DNA of 64,000 nucleotides from contig NZ_FNKG01000001.1 in assembly GCF_900101675.1 (NCBI RefSeq), forward strand, positions 248,001 to 312,000. Reading direction: 5' to 3'. The notes beneath the pieces are model-generated. The model was given only the letters and a program-made list of their open reading frames with translations. It did not search any database and had not been told where the DNA came from. Position numbers and translations under genes: made by a program. This DNA is from Curtobacterium sp. UNCCL20 (GTDB lineage Bacteria; Actinomycetota; Actinomycetes; Actinomycetales; Microbacteriaceae). Shown in pieces: positions 47,154 to 62,080 of this stretch. The stretch's first letter is position 1; every line of letters starts with the position of its first letter.

Positions 47154-47891
47154 TCATCGGGGTTCCGCACGCATCTGTCGGAACCACCCGAGCACCACTG
47201 GCACCGCGGTCCAGATCGTGAAGGACGTGAGCGCGGGACCGAGACCCACGGATTCTTCCTGCGGCACCGTCCAGTTCCAGTTGGGCGATGCCAACCACCC
47301 CGCGAACCCGTACGGGTTTGCCCACTCGAGCACCGTGGGAGCGAACGCAAGACCGATCGTGAGGAGCAGTGGAGCGAACACCGCCACGACGATCGCCGGT
47401 GCAGTCCGGAGGACGAGGCCGCCGACCGCCATCGCAGTGAGTGCGGAAGCCACGGTCGTCGCCGCCATCGCCCCGAACTGTCGCACGGTCTCGGCAGTGA
47501 AGACCGAGCTGGCAGAATCCGGACGGAGCATCACGAACACCAGCGCGCCGATGAGATGGATCGCGATGAGCGATCCGACCGTGAGGCAGAGCACGGCCAG
47601 GTAACGGGCCACCAGGACGCGCGGTCGAGATGTCGTCAGCACGAAAGTGGTGAGCGCCGCGCGCGTCGTCCAGTCGGCGGTGAAGGCCATCACCGCCAGG
47701 AGGCCGGCCAGGAAAGGGAGCCCGATCGAGACCCCGGACACGAAGTGGTCGAACGTGCCTGATGTTCCGCCGGGTACGACGAGGCTGAGCACGAGCCCGC
47801 CAGCGATGGCGATCCCGAATGCCCACTGCGGTCCCCGCGTGTCCACCGCTCGCCGGAGTTCGGTGATGGTCTGCCGAGTGAGGGGAGTCAT
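47154..47891 (-). CDS. ABC transporter permease of the peptide-associated locus
   Basis: 245 residues with about six membrane helices, in the layout of ABC-2 type permeases such as BcrB or LanE/G. FDHFVSGVSIGLPFLAGLLAVMAF and VLVARYLAVLCLTVGSLIAIH are typical. It overlaps the ATPase gene stop by 4 bp. With it, it forms a transporter that may expel the peptide encoded upstream from the membrane (self-immunity) or export it. Substrate is inferred from position only. Confidence 0.75.
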   Translation of the reverse strand: MTPLTRQTITELRRAVDTRGPQWAFGIAIAGGLVLSLVVPGGTSGTFDHFVSGVSIGLPFLAGLLAVMAFTADWTTRAALTTFVLTTSRPRVLVARYLAVLCLTVGSLIAIHLIGALVFVMLRPDSASSVFTAETVRQFGAMAATTVASALTAMAVGGLVLRTAPAIVVAVFAPLLLTIGLAFAPTVLEWANPYGFAGWLASPNWNWTVPQEESVGLGPALTSFTIWTAVPVVLGWFRQMRAEPR

Positions 47892-48781
47892 CGCGGGCTC
47901 ACCCCTGCGAACTCGTGGTCGGTGACCTCGGCCAGGAACTCATCGAGACAGTTGTCGTCGGGACGCAGCTCGGTGAGCGGAATCCCGTGTTCCATCGCGA
48001 GACGCCCGACTTCGGGCGCGGAGAGGTCTACCCGGTAGCGCCCCTGAGCCGGGACGACCCTGTGGCCGGCTCGGACCAGTACCGTCCTCAATCGCTCGTC
48101 GTTCGACGCGACCGTGGTCCGGGTCCCGCGGACGTCGGCGATCGACGTGTCCGCGACGATCCTCCCTCGCGAGATCGCGACCAGGCGGTCCGCTGTCCGC
48201 TCGACCGCGGCGATGTGGTGCGTCGAGATCAACACAGTGCCGCCGTCATCCGCGAACCGACGGAGAAGGCGGTCCAGCCACACGATGCCGTTCGGGTCGA
48301 GCCCGTTCGACGGCTCGTCGAGCACCAGCGCCTTGGGGCGCCCGAGGAGGGCGTGCGCGATGCCGAGGCGCTGACGCATACCGAGGGAAAGCTGCCCGAC
48401 GCGGCGATGCGCGACGCTGTTCAGTCCCACGAGTTCGGCACAGGCGTCCGCACGCTGCTTCGGCTCGCCGATCGTGAACGCACTCAATCGAAGCGTTTCT
48501 CGGACCGTGCGACCCGGGTGGAAAGCGGAAGCGTCGAGGAGCACGCCCACCAGCCGTGCCGGCTCGCGCACGGACAGGAGCGACCGTTCGTTGACCAACG
48601 CTCCCCCGTGATCAGCGCGCGTGATGCCCGTCAAGATGCGGAGCGCCGTCGACTTACCCGCGCCGTTCGGGCCGCAGAACGCCGTGATGTTTCCCGGCGG
48701 GCAGGTGAACGACACATCAGAGAGGACCTGTGTTCGGCCGTACCGTTTCTCGACTCCGCGGAGGGAGAGTTCGACAGTCAC
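47888..48781 (-). CDS. ABC transporter ATP-binding protein, immunity/BcrA-like
   Basis: 297 residues. GTG at 48781 overlaps the stop of the next upstream gene as GTGA and gives VTVELSLRGVEKRYG. Walker A is GPNGAGKST, the signature is LSLGMRQRLGIAHAL, Walker B VLDEPSNGLDP, and the H-loop lies in ISTHHIAAVE. The C-terminal 90 residues are the regulatory extension typical of the BcrA/LanF group, linked to bacitracin and lantibiotic resistance. It sits between the small membrane protein and the permease. Confidence 0.85.
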   Translation of the reverse strand: MTVELSLRGVEKRYGRTQVLSDVSFTCPPGNITAFCGPNGAGKSTALRILTGITRADHGGALVNERSLLSVREPARLVGVLLDASAFHPGRTVRETLRLSAFTIGEPKQRADACAELVGLNSVAHRRVGQLSLGMRQRLGIAHALLGRPKALVLDEPSNGLDPNGIVWLDRLLRRFADDGGTVLISTHHIAAVERTADRLVAISRGRIVADTSIADVRGTRTTVASNDERLRTVLVRAGHRVVPAQGRYRVDLSAPEVGRLAMEHGIPLTELRPDDNCLDEFLAEVTDHEFAGVSPR

Positions 48782-49032
48782 CTCATCGTCCAGTTCAGGA
48801 TCAGCGCGACGGCGATGACCCCGAGCACGACGAGGAAGGCCGCTGGTGCGCGCCCGTTCTCGCGATCGATCATGCCGGCAAGCGTGCTGAGCGTCACAGC
48901 CGCGGCGCCTGCCCCGACCGCGAGCGGGCCGTCGAGGACCACCGCCGCCGGCGCCCACAAGGACACGATCACGGCGACGACCGCGATCAGATCCGCAATC
49001 CGTCTGCGCCACCCGGCGCTCGTTCGCTCCAT
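48778..49032 (-). CDS. Small membrane protein of the peptide-associated locus
   Basis: 84 residues with two or three hydrophobic helices (about 13-32, 34-52, 62-82) between basic ends. ATG at 49032 gives MERTSAGWRRRIADL. No family recognised. Its place between the peptide gene and the ABC ATPase, overlapping the latter, suggests an immunity protein or a transporter accessory part. Confidence 0.6.
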   Translation of the reverse strand: MERTSAGWRRRIADLIAVVAVIVSLWAPAAVVLDGPLAVGAGAAAVTLSTLAGMIDRENGRAPAAFLVVLGVIAVALILNWTMR

Positions 49033-49051
49033 GGTCCACTCCTCGGAGAAG

Positions 49052-49080
49052 CGGGGAGGCGACACACTGCCGCCTCCCCG
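49052..49080 (-). terminator. Hairpin after the peptide gene
   Basis: Perfect 10-bp stem (CGGGGAGGCG with complement) and 9-base loop, 4 bp after the stop of the peptide gene and 20 bp before the small membrane gene. It fits partial termination that keeps peptide mRNA more abundant than the transporter mRNA. Confidence 0.65.
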
Positions 49081-49084
49081 TGCG

Positions 49085-49531
49085 TCAGTTGAAGAACTTC
49101 CAGATCTCCTGCGCAGTCAACAGCGCGCTGACCAGGTTCACTGTTGCCTTGATCGCGGGCCAGACGTTCGCTTTGAACGAGGCAAGCGACTTCTTGGCTC
49201 CGTCCACCACCTTCTTCCACAGCGCGGGCACCTTCTTCAGTGCGTTGATCGCGGTCCGGATCAGTGCCGCCCAGCTCCGCGTCTCAACCCGACCAGTGGC
49301 AGGCGAAGTGGTCGAACTCGGCCCGCTCGTCCGGGAGGACGCGATCCCTTGGGTGTCATTCGGCGCTGCTGTGCTCGATCGCGCCGGAGCCGCCCCTGCG
49401 AGCGATGTCGACGTCTGAGCCGTCGGGATCGCCGCCTGAGCCGAGACTCCCGTTCCGAGGACCGACCCCGCGGTGAGGCACGCCACGAGGACGGTAGCCG
49501 CCGTCCAGCTTCGCTGCTTACACTTCGTCAT
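49085..49531 (-). CDS. Secreted cationic amphipathic peptide precursor, candidate bacteriocin
   Basis: 148 residues. ATG at 49531 has AGGAG five bases upstream. The N-terminus has KCKQR, a hydrophobic core and AQAA, a Sec signal peptide of about 34 residues. A Ser/Thr/Pro/Ala-rich linker follows (about 35-85). The C-terminal 63 residues are a different kind of sequence, made of amphipathic helices: WAALIRTAINALKKVPALW, KKVVDGAKKSLASFK, and VNLVSALLTAQEIWKFFN. That part has nine Lys, one Arg, one Asp, one Glu (net about +8), four Trp and no Cys. This composition is that of helical membrane-active bacteriocins. The gene stands just ahead of an ABC transporter of the immunity type. No relative is recognised with certainty. 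Confidence 0.6.
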   Translation of the reverse strand: MTKCKQRSWTAATVLVACLTAGSVLGTGVSAQAAIPTAQTSTSLAGAAPARSSTAAPNDTQGIASSRTSGPSSTTSPATGRVETRSWAALIRTAINALKKVPALWKKVVDGAKKSLASFKANVWPAIKATVNLVSALLTAQEIWKFFN

Positions 49532-49552
49532 GATTGCTCCTAGGCGATCTTC

Positions 49553-49582
49553 GGGCGTCGGACCGGGCCAGGTCCGACGCCC
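49553..49582 (-). promoter_or_regulatory. Leader hairpin of the peptide gene
   Basis: Perfect 12-bp stem (GGGCGTCGGACC with complement) and 6-base loop in the 5' untranslated region, about 20 bases before the start codon. The SD box stays outside the stem. A T-run follows on the plus strand (CCTTTT), so it could also stop plus-strand transcripts. Confidence 0.6.
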
Positions 49583-49599
49583 CTTTTCGATGGAGTGCC

Positions 49600-49628
49600 A
49601 ACATATCACGTGTGTACGGACGGTTCTG
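49600..49628 (-). promoter_or_regulatory. Possible extended -10 promoter of the peptide gene
   Basis: TGATATGTT on the minus strand (-10 TATGTT at 49605-49600 with a TG two bases upstream). The -35 position (CAGAAC) is poor, as allowed for extended -10 promoters. The leader would be about 65 bases. Confidence 0.4.
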
Positions 49629-49647
49629 TGTCTGTTCATCGGACGGG

Positions 49648-49677
49648 AGGCGCGTGGCGGCCCCGCCCCGTGCCTCC
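49648..49677. repeat. Dispersed palindrome, CTGGAGGC family (copy 3, imperfect)
   Basis: GGAGGCGCGTGGCG is paired with CGCCCCGTGCCTCC across a short centre, with some mismatches. The right arm continues as CCAGGCCGTC, like the other copies. It lies between the rpoC terminator and the peptide gene promoter. Confidence 0.55.
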
Positions 49678-49734
49678 AGGCCGTCACCGCTTGCGTCTCG
49701 TGCACGCGACCCGCGTCGCGAACCCGGAACGCAG

Positions 49735-49768
49735 AACGGCCCCCGCATCCGAGGATGCGGGGGCCGTT
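49735..49768 (-). terminator. rpoC terminator
   Basis: Perfect 16-bp stem (AACGGCCCCCGCATCC with complement) around GA, 16 bp after the rpoC stop codon. The strongest hairpin in the window. Confidence 0.85.
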
Positions 49769-49784
49769 CGTGGTCAACTCAGGC

Positions 49785-53666
<3,882 letters not shown>

Positions 53667-53708
53667 TGTTCTTCTCTCTAGCTGGATTCGTTACGAGTAC
53701 GGGCGGGA

Positions 53709-57197
<3,489 letters not shown>

Positions 57198-57471
57198 GGG
57201 TGTGACCTCCGGTAGGCCCCGTCGGGCCGGTACTGACGAGCAGCACGTAGGTGAGTGGATTGATCGCTCGGCGCACCCCATGAAGACACGCGATCACGCG
57301 ACGGCTGGTGGGCTGTGCACGTGTGCGATGATCTGGGTGAGCGGGTCCCGCCGACATATACGGGACCGGCACCACCGGGGCACGTTCAGGACGCGTTCTG
57401 ATGAACGAGTCGGGGTGAACGCTGCGTCGACCGCAATATGACGACACTGATGCCAGGGAGCGCGAACTGTC
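57198..57471 (-). promoter_or_regulatory. rpoB leader region
   Basis: About 270 bp between the promoter and rpoB with no gene. A second A/T-rich spot (TATATGTC near 57352-57359, minus) might be another -10 box. A long leader is usual for rpoB in actinobacteria. Confidence 0.35.
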
Positions 57472-57501
57472 ATCATAGGTCGCGTTCGCGGGCCCTGTCC
57501 A
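57472..57501 (-). promoter_or_regulatory. rpoBC promoter
   Basis: TGGACA (57501-57496, minus) and TATGAT (57477-57472) at a spacing of 18. The -10 matches five of six consensus bases. Confidence 0.65.
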
Positions 57502-57560
57502 GTCCTGGCTTGACCGGATTCGGCACTGGCGTGTATAAGCCCGTGGACAGACCCAGTATT

Positions 57561-57683
57561 CCCGGGCGGCGGGCCACCGCCCGGGCGGCGGGCCACACCG
57601 CGGGCGGCGGGCCACACCGCGGGCGGCGGGCCACACCGCGGGCGGCGGCCCGCAGCCCGGGCCGCGGGCCACAGCGCGGGCGG
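57561..57683. repeat. 19-bp tandem repeat, six and a half copies
   Basis: Units of 19 bp (CGCGGGCGGCGGGCCACAC and close variants) start at 57561, 57580, 57599, 57618, 57637 and 57656, with a half unit to 57683. The two central units are identical; outer ones differ at a few sites. The array ends 1 bp from the stop of the gene at 57685. Confidence 0.9.
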
Positions 57684-57684
57684 G

Positions 57685-58221
57685 TCAGCGCAGCGCGCGG
57701 AACGCCGCCTCCGGCCGCCTCGTCCGGACGAAGGTCACGCGCCCGCGGTCGTCGGTGAACTCGATCCCGAGCCCCGGCGTGAGGATCAGGGCGCGCACCC
57801 CCCGGCGGAGCCGCAGGCCGACCCCGCCGTAGGTCGACGCGTCCGCCTCGACGAGGCGCGCGTCGGTGATCCGTCGGCGTGCGATGTGCCGCGCGGGCAA
57901 CGGCCGGAAGTGCAGGACGACGTCCGTGTCGGTCACGGTGAAACCGGACCGTGCGACGAGGAGCAGGAACCCGGCGACGACCGCGACGATCCCGGGGACG
58001 ATGAGCGCCATCTCCGGTGCCTCACCGGGCCAGGCGAGGACCGCCGCGGTCAGCCCGAGTCCACCGACGAGCAGCACGGCACCCACGACGCGCATCCACG
58101 TCGGTGCGTACTCGCGCTCGTCGTGGACCGGCGCGGTGACGGTGCGCGACGTCCTCGGCACGGCGACCGAGTGGGTTGACGGTGCGAGGCGGGCGGTGGG
58201 GATGCTCATGGTGTCGGACAT
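57685..58221 (-). CDS. Two-helix membrane protein with C-terminal PH-like domain
   Basis: 178 residues. A polar N-terminus (1-40) is followed by two membrane helices (about 44-62 and 70-90). A small beta domain ending in PGLGIEFTDDRGRVTFVRTRRPEAAFRAL resembles bacterial PH-like (DUF3093 style) domains. Function unknown. ATG at 58221 has AGGAG nine bases upstream. The 19-bp array begins right after its stop codon, so its transcript 3' end includes the repeat. Confidence 0.55.
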   Translation of the reverse strand: MSDTMSIPTARLAPSTHSVAVPRTSRTVTAPVHDEREYAPTWMRVVGAVLLVGGLGLTAAVLAWPGEAPEMALIVPGIVAVVAGFLLLVARSGFTVTDTDVVLHFRPLPARHIARRRITDARLVEADASTYGGVGLRLRRGVRALILTPGLGIEFTDDRGRVTFVRTRRPEAAFRALR

Positions 58222-58601
58222 GGGTTCGGGCTCCTGCGGATCGTGGTCCGTCGCGCTGCGTCAGTGTTCGACGTGACGCACGCAGTGTTCTCCAGGCCGT
58301 CGCGAGGGGCGGCTCACGGGCGGAGCGCGCGAGAGCAGGACGGCCCGGGGCACTCCGACGGCGTGCCGGATGGTCCGGCAGTGGGGGTCACCGGAGGGCA
58401 CGCCGTGGTCACGACGGGGTGCGGAACCGCGAGGTGTGGGGCACTGCGCGGATCGACGCACCGAGGTGACGACGGCGTGAACGATAGGCGACGACCCTTG
58501 ACGTCCGCTGGCCGTTCATGTGTACGCATTCACCTGCAGCCGATGAGACGGCTGGGAGCACGGGGCGAGCGGCTGGGCGCACCAGGCGGGCAGCGGGCCG
58601 C
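58222..58601. other. Gap between response regulator and membrane protein genes
   Basis: 380 bp without a gene. A 9-bp inverted repeat (CGGCGTGCC / GGCACGCCG at 58359-58367 and 58397-58405) encloses 29 bp. A short plus-strand TTGACG box near 58498 has no gene downstream. Nothing else stands out. Confidence 0.4.
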
Positions 58602-59252
58602 TCAGCGCAGGACGAGCGCCACGGCCTCCGCACGGGAGCGCACGCCGAGCTTCGTGAAGACCTGGTTCACGTACGACTTCACGGTCGGCACGGTCAGGAA
58701 GAGCTCGGCCGCGATCTCCGGGTTCGACCGTCCCTCGGCGATGCGCTCGAGGACGTCCGCTTCGCGCGGGGTCAGCGCCGGGAAGCGTGAACGGACGCCC
58801 GAGGGTGGTGCGGCAACGGGCTCGCTGCCCCCGCCCCCTGCCAGCTGCGCGACGAGCCGCGCCCCGACCGTCGCGTCGAACGTCGACTGCCCCGAGGCCA
58901 CGGCCCGGATCGCCGTCGCGATCTCCGACCGTCCGGCGTCCTTGGTCAGGTAGCCACGAGCACCTGCCCGCAGGGCGCTCACGATGGACTCGTCGTCCGC
59001 GAAGGTGGTCAGCACGAGCACGGCGACCTCCGGGTGCGCCGCCGTGATCCGCGCGGTGGCCGTCGGTCCGTCGACCTCCGGCATCCGGAGGTCCATGAGC
59101 ACCACGTCCGGCACGTCGCGCTCGACAGCGGCGATCGCCTCGGCGCCGTCGGACGCCTCGCCGACGACCTCGAGGTCGGGCATCAGCGACAGCACGGTGA
59201 CGAGACCGTCGCGCACGATGGCCTGGTCGTCGACCACGAGCACTCGGATCAC
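58602..59252 (-). CDS. LuxR-family response regulator
   Basis: 216 residues, NarL/DesR type. The receiver domain has the acidic pair at residues 8-9 and the phosphoacceptor Asp54 in VVLMDLRMPE. A Ser/Pro/Gly linker follows, then the C-terminal HTH (LTPREADVLERIAEGRSNPEIAAELFLTVPTVKSYVNQVFTKLGV). GTG at 59252 overlaps the kinase stop as GTGA. Its targets are not known; the membrane gene next to the kinase is a candidate. Confidence 0.92.
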   Translation of the reverse strand: MIRVLVVDDQAIVRDGLVTVLSLMPDLEVVGEASDGAEAIAAVERDVPDVVLMDLRMPEVDGPTATARITAAHPEVAVLVLTTFADDESIVSALRAGARGYLTKDAGRSEIATAIRAVASGQSTFDATVGARLVAQLAGGGGSEPVAAPPSGVRSRFPALTPREADVLERIAEGRSNPEIAAELFLTVPTVKSYVNQVFTKLGVRSRAEAVALVLR

Positions 59253-60499
59253 GGCCGCGCCCCGTCCGGGTCCGTGGGGGCGTCCACGGTGACGTCGGCA
59301 GCGTCCCCGACCGGCAGGTGCATGGCGACGACGAACTCGTCGTCGGACCGCTCCGCTTCGACCGTGGCACCGCTGCCGAGCTCCGCGAAACGCTCGCGCA
59401 TCCCGAGCAGCCCGTGCCCGCCGCCGGCCAGCGGGTTCGCGACGACGACGTCCACGGCGTCGCCGTCCCGGATGACGGACAGGGACACGGGGCGGCCCGG
59501 AGCGTGCCTGCGGGCGTTGCTCAGTGCCTCCCGGACGACCTGGACCACAGCGGCCCGGTGGGCCGCATCGAGGACGGTCAACGTCGTGTCCCCCTGCGTC
59601 ACGATCTCGCCGCCGAACGACCGGTGCGCGTCGACGAGGGCCGTCAGGCCCGTCCCGTCGTCCGCAACCGGCCGGGAGGAACGGATCCCCTGGTCGGGAT
59701 CCGTCACGCCGGGGCGCGTGGCCGGCTCCGGATCGCCGTCGGGTCCGGTGTCCTCGCGGAGCGCGTGCACCGCACGCCGCGCCTCGGCCAGCCCGTCCGC
59801 GGCGAGGGCCCTGGCCTCGCCCGCACGTGTCGTGGCGTCCTCGACACGACCGGCCTCGAGGAGGGCCTCCACCGCGTCCAGCTGCAGCACCAGCCCGCCG
59901 AGGGAGTGCGCCAGGACGTCGTGGATGTCCCGCGCCGCCCGGGACCGGTCGGCGAGGAGCTCGGCCCGCTGCTGCTCCCGCTCGGCCTCGCGCGAGCGGT
60001 CCGCCGCGACGCGGAACTGCCGGCGGCTGAAGCCGATGAGGACCCCGAGGAGCAGCCCGCCGCTCGTGCCGAGGACGAACTGGACGGACGTGCCGTCGAT
60101 CGAGGCCGAGACGGCGATGACGACGATCGTTGCCAGCGCCGTGACGGCAGCCGTCCACACCGGGAGCCGCAGGTTCGCACCGAGCAGGACGAGTCCGACG
60201 ATGACGGGGACGATCATCAGCGAGTCGGTCGGCACCACCGTCACCGAGCCCGCGGCGATCATGACGACGCCGGCGACGACGAGCAGGCGGGGCGAACGGC
60301 CGAACTCCCGGAGGGCCCACGCGGCGAGCGCCACCGCCCCGACCACCCAGACCCAGGCCGCCGGCTGGATCGCCAGGCCGTTCCGGACGAACCAGAACCC
60401 GACGATGACGATGCCGAGCGCGTTCAGACCCCACGCGGCACCGGAACGCGACCGGCCTCCGGGGAGGTCGGTCGGGTCCTGGCCGGTCAGCAGGGTCAC
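59249..60499 (-). CDS. HisKA_3 sensor histidine kinase
   Basis: 416 residues. About six membrane helices in the N-terminal 155 residues are followed by a coiled linker and the HisKA_3 phosphoacceptor (RDIHDVLAHSLGGLVLQLD, His193). The ATPase domain has the N-box VVREALSNARRHAP, then GGGHGLLGMRERF as G-box. An inserted acidic loop (about 250-280) precedes the ATPase. No extracellular sensor domain is seen, so it probably senses membrane state. GTG at 60499 overlaps the upstream gene stop as GTGA. Confidence 0.9.
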   Translation of the reverse strand: MTLLTGQDPTDLPGGRSRSGAAWGLNALGIVIVGFWFVRNGLAIQPAAWVWVVGAVALAAWALREFGRSPRLLVVAGVVMIAAGSVTVVPTDSLMIVPVIVGLVLLGANLRLPVWTAAVTALATIVVIAVSASIDGTSVQFVLGTSGGLLLGVLIGFSRRQFRVAADRSREAEREQQRAELLADRSRAARDIHDVLAHSLGGLVLQLDAVEALLEAGRVEDATTRAGEARALAADGLAEARRAVHALREDTGPDGDPEPATRPGVTDPDQGIRSSRPVADDGTGLTALVDAHRSFGGEIVTQGDTTLTVLDAAHRAAVVQVVREALSNARRHAPGRPVSLSVIRDGDAVDVVVANPLAGGGHGLLGMRERFAELGSGATVEAERSDDEFVVAMHLPVGDAADVTVDAPTDPDGARP

Positions 60500-61005
60500 C
60501 GGACCATCATGCCGCGGGACCGGCTGTCGTCGCGGGGGATGCGCTGGTCGATGACGAGCGCCCGGGCCGCCCGGTTCAGCGCGAGGACGAGCAGGATCGT
60601 GCCGGTCGAGGTGAGGAGGTGCGCGCCGAGGTGGCCGCCGAGGACGTCGAGGCCGACGCGGACCACGATGAGGACGATCCACAGCGCGGCACCGAGCCCG
60701 CCGGTGCGCGACTGCATGGTGCGGCCCTTGCTGTCCGGCGTGCCGACGGTGCGGAAGCGGGTGATCCGTCCCATGGTCAGGCCGACACCGACGGTGATGA
60801 GGGCCTCGACGGCGAGGAACACGACGTCGGTGGTGGTGACGGTGGCCTTCGTCTGGGCGAGCACGACCACACCGACGACGCCCATGACGAGCGGGGTGCG
60901 CCAGATCCGGGTCGGGTCGAGGTACTGCCAGGTCGTCTGGCGGTACGCGAGGAACGCGACGAGGGCGAGCCCGATGATGACGTTCGCGACGAGCTGGACC
61001 GACAT
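60496..61005 (-). CDS. Membrane protein of the two-component operon, unknown function
   Basis: 169 residues with about four membrane helices, basic loops (RQTTWQYLDPTRIWR) and a polar C-terminus. First gene of the operon with the kinase and regulator. ATG at 61005 has GAAAGG upstream. It could be a sensor partner or a target. No family recognised with confidence. Confidence 0.6.
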   Translation of the reverse strand: MSVQLVANVIIGLALVAFLAYRQTTWQYLDPTRIWRTPLVMGVVGVVVLAQTKATVTTTDVVFLAVEALITVGVGLTMGRITRFRTVGTPDSKGRTMQSRTGGLGAALWIVLIVVRVGLDVLGGHLGAHLLTSTGTILLVLALNRAARALVIDQRIPRDDSRSRGMMVR

Positions 61006-61149
61006 GGTGTACGCCTTTCGAGAGGTCCGGCGGGCTGCTCCCGACCGGTGACACCAGCCTCGTTCGCGGGCGTCGGCGGCCACACCAACCAGGGGTGGGG
61101 ACGCGGGTGGTGATCGCCGGGGTCCCACCGGTGGTGTTCCATTGGGGGC

Positions 61150-61992
61150 ATGGCTGATGCGTTCGACGGGTTCCGGATCGGTGCGGGGTACGCGGTCGTC
61201 GAGCCGGACCGGCACCGCCCGGGGTCGTTCACGCTCGTGGTCGACGGGACGCCGCAGTCGCACGTCGACCTCGAGGACCCGACGCACCTCGCCTTCGAGT
61301 ACATCCGGCGGATCGGGCACGCCATCGACCTGCTGCCCGAGGGGCCGATCACGGCGCTGCACCTCGGCGCCGGCGCCCTCACGCTCCCCCGCTACGTCGC
61401 GGTGACCCGGCCGGGCTCCCGGCAGCAGGTGATCGAGCTCGAGCGGGACCTCGTCGACCAGGTGCGCGAGGTGCTGCCCTTCCCCCGCGGCGCGTCGATC
61501 CGGGTGCGGTACGGGGACGCGCGGGAGGTCCTCGGGAAGCTGCCCGCCGGTCTGCGCGGCACGGTCGACCTCGCCGTGGTGGACGTGTTCGGCGGCTCGC
61601 AGATCCCGGCGCACGTGACGAGCGTCGAGTTCTACCGCGAGGTCGCGGAGTTCCTGTCGCCGGCCGGAGTCGTCGCGGTGAACGTCGCGGACGGCGCCGG
61701 GCTGGCCTTCGCCCGGGGCCAGGCGTCCACCCTGCAGGCGGTGCTGCCGTCGGTGGTGGCGGTGGCGGACACCGGGATGCTGAAGGGCCGACGGTTCGGG
61801 AACATCGTGCTGCTCGGGTCACCGACGGACCTGCCCGTGGCGGAGATGCCGCGGCGGTACTCATCCGACCCGATGCCGGCGAAGGTCGTGCACGGGGCCG
61901 AGCTGCGGGCGTTCATCGCCGGGGCGCCGATCGTGACCGACCAGACGGCGGTGGCGTCGCCGGAGCCGAACCGGAGCGTGTTCGGGGGCTGA
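61150..61992 (+). CDS. Spermidine-synthase-like methyltransferase-fold protein
   Basis: 280 residues with a Rossmann fold of the SpeE type: LHLGAGALTLPRYVAVTRPG (motif I), VIELERDLVDQVREVL, YGDAREVLGKL and DLAVVDVFGGSQIP. Polyamine synthase activity is uncertain because the motif that contacts putrescine is changed; many actinobacterial relatives are annotated only as spermidine-synthase-like. ATG at 61150 is preceded by GGGGG. It is divergent from the two-component operon. Confidence 0.7.
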   Translation: MADAFDGFRIGAGYAVVEPDRHRPGSFTLVVDGTPQSHVDLEDPTHLAFEYIRRIGHAIDLLPEGPITALHLGAGALTLPRYVAVTRPGSRQQVIELERDLVDQVREVLPFPRGASIRVRYGDAREVLGKLPAGLRGTVDLAVVDVFGGSQIPAHVTSVEFYREVAEFLSPAGVVAVNVADGAGLAFARGQASTLQAVLPSVVAVADTGMLKGRRFGNIVLLGSPTDLPVAEMPRRYSSDPMPAKVVHGAELRAFIAGAPIVTDQTAVASPEPNRSVFGG

Positions 61993-62080
61993 GGGCCGGC
62001 GCGGGGTGCGGGCTGGCGGTCGGCGCGGGCGGCGCGCGGGCGGCGCGGGCGATCGCGGGTGCCGACCCCGAACGACATCC

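Noticed and set aside
49085-49531. Lanthipeptide precursor
   Set aside because: The C-terminal part has no cysteine and there are no LanB/C/M-type enzymes in the neighbourhood.
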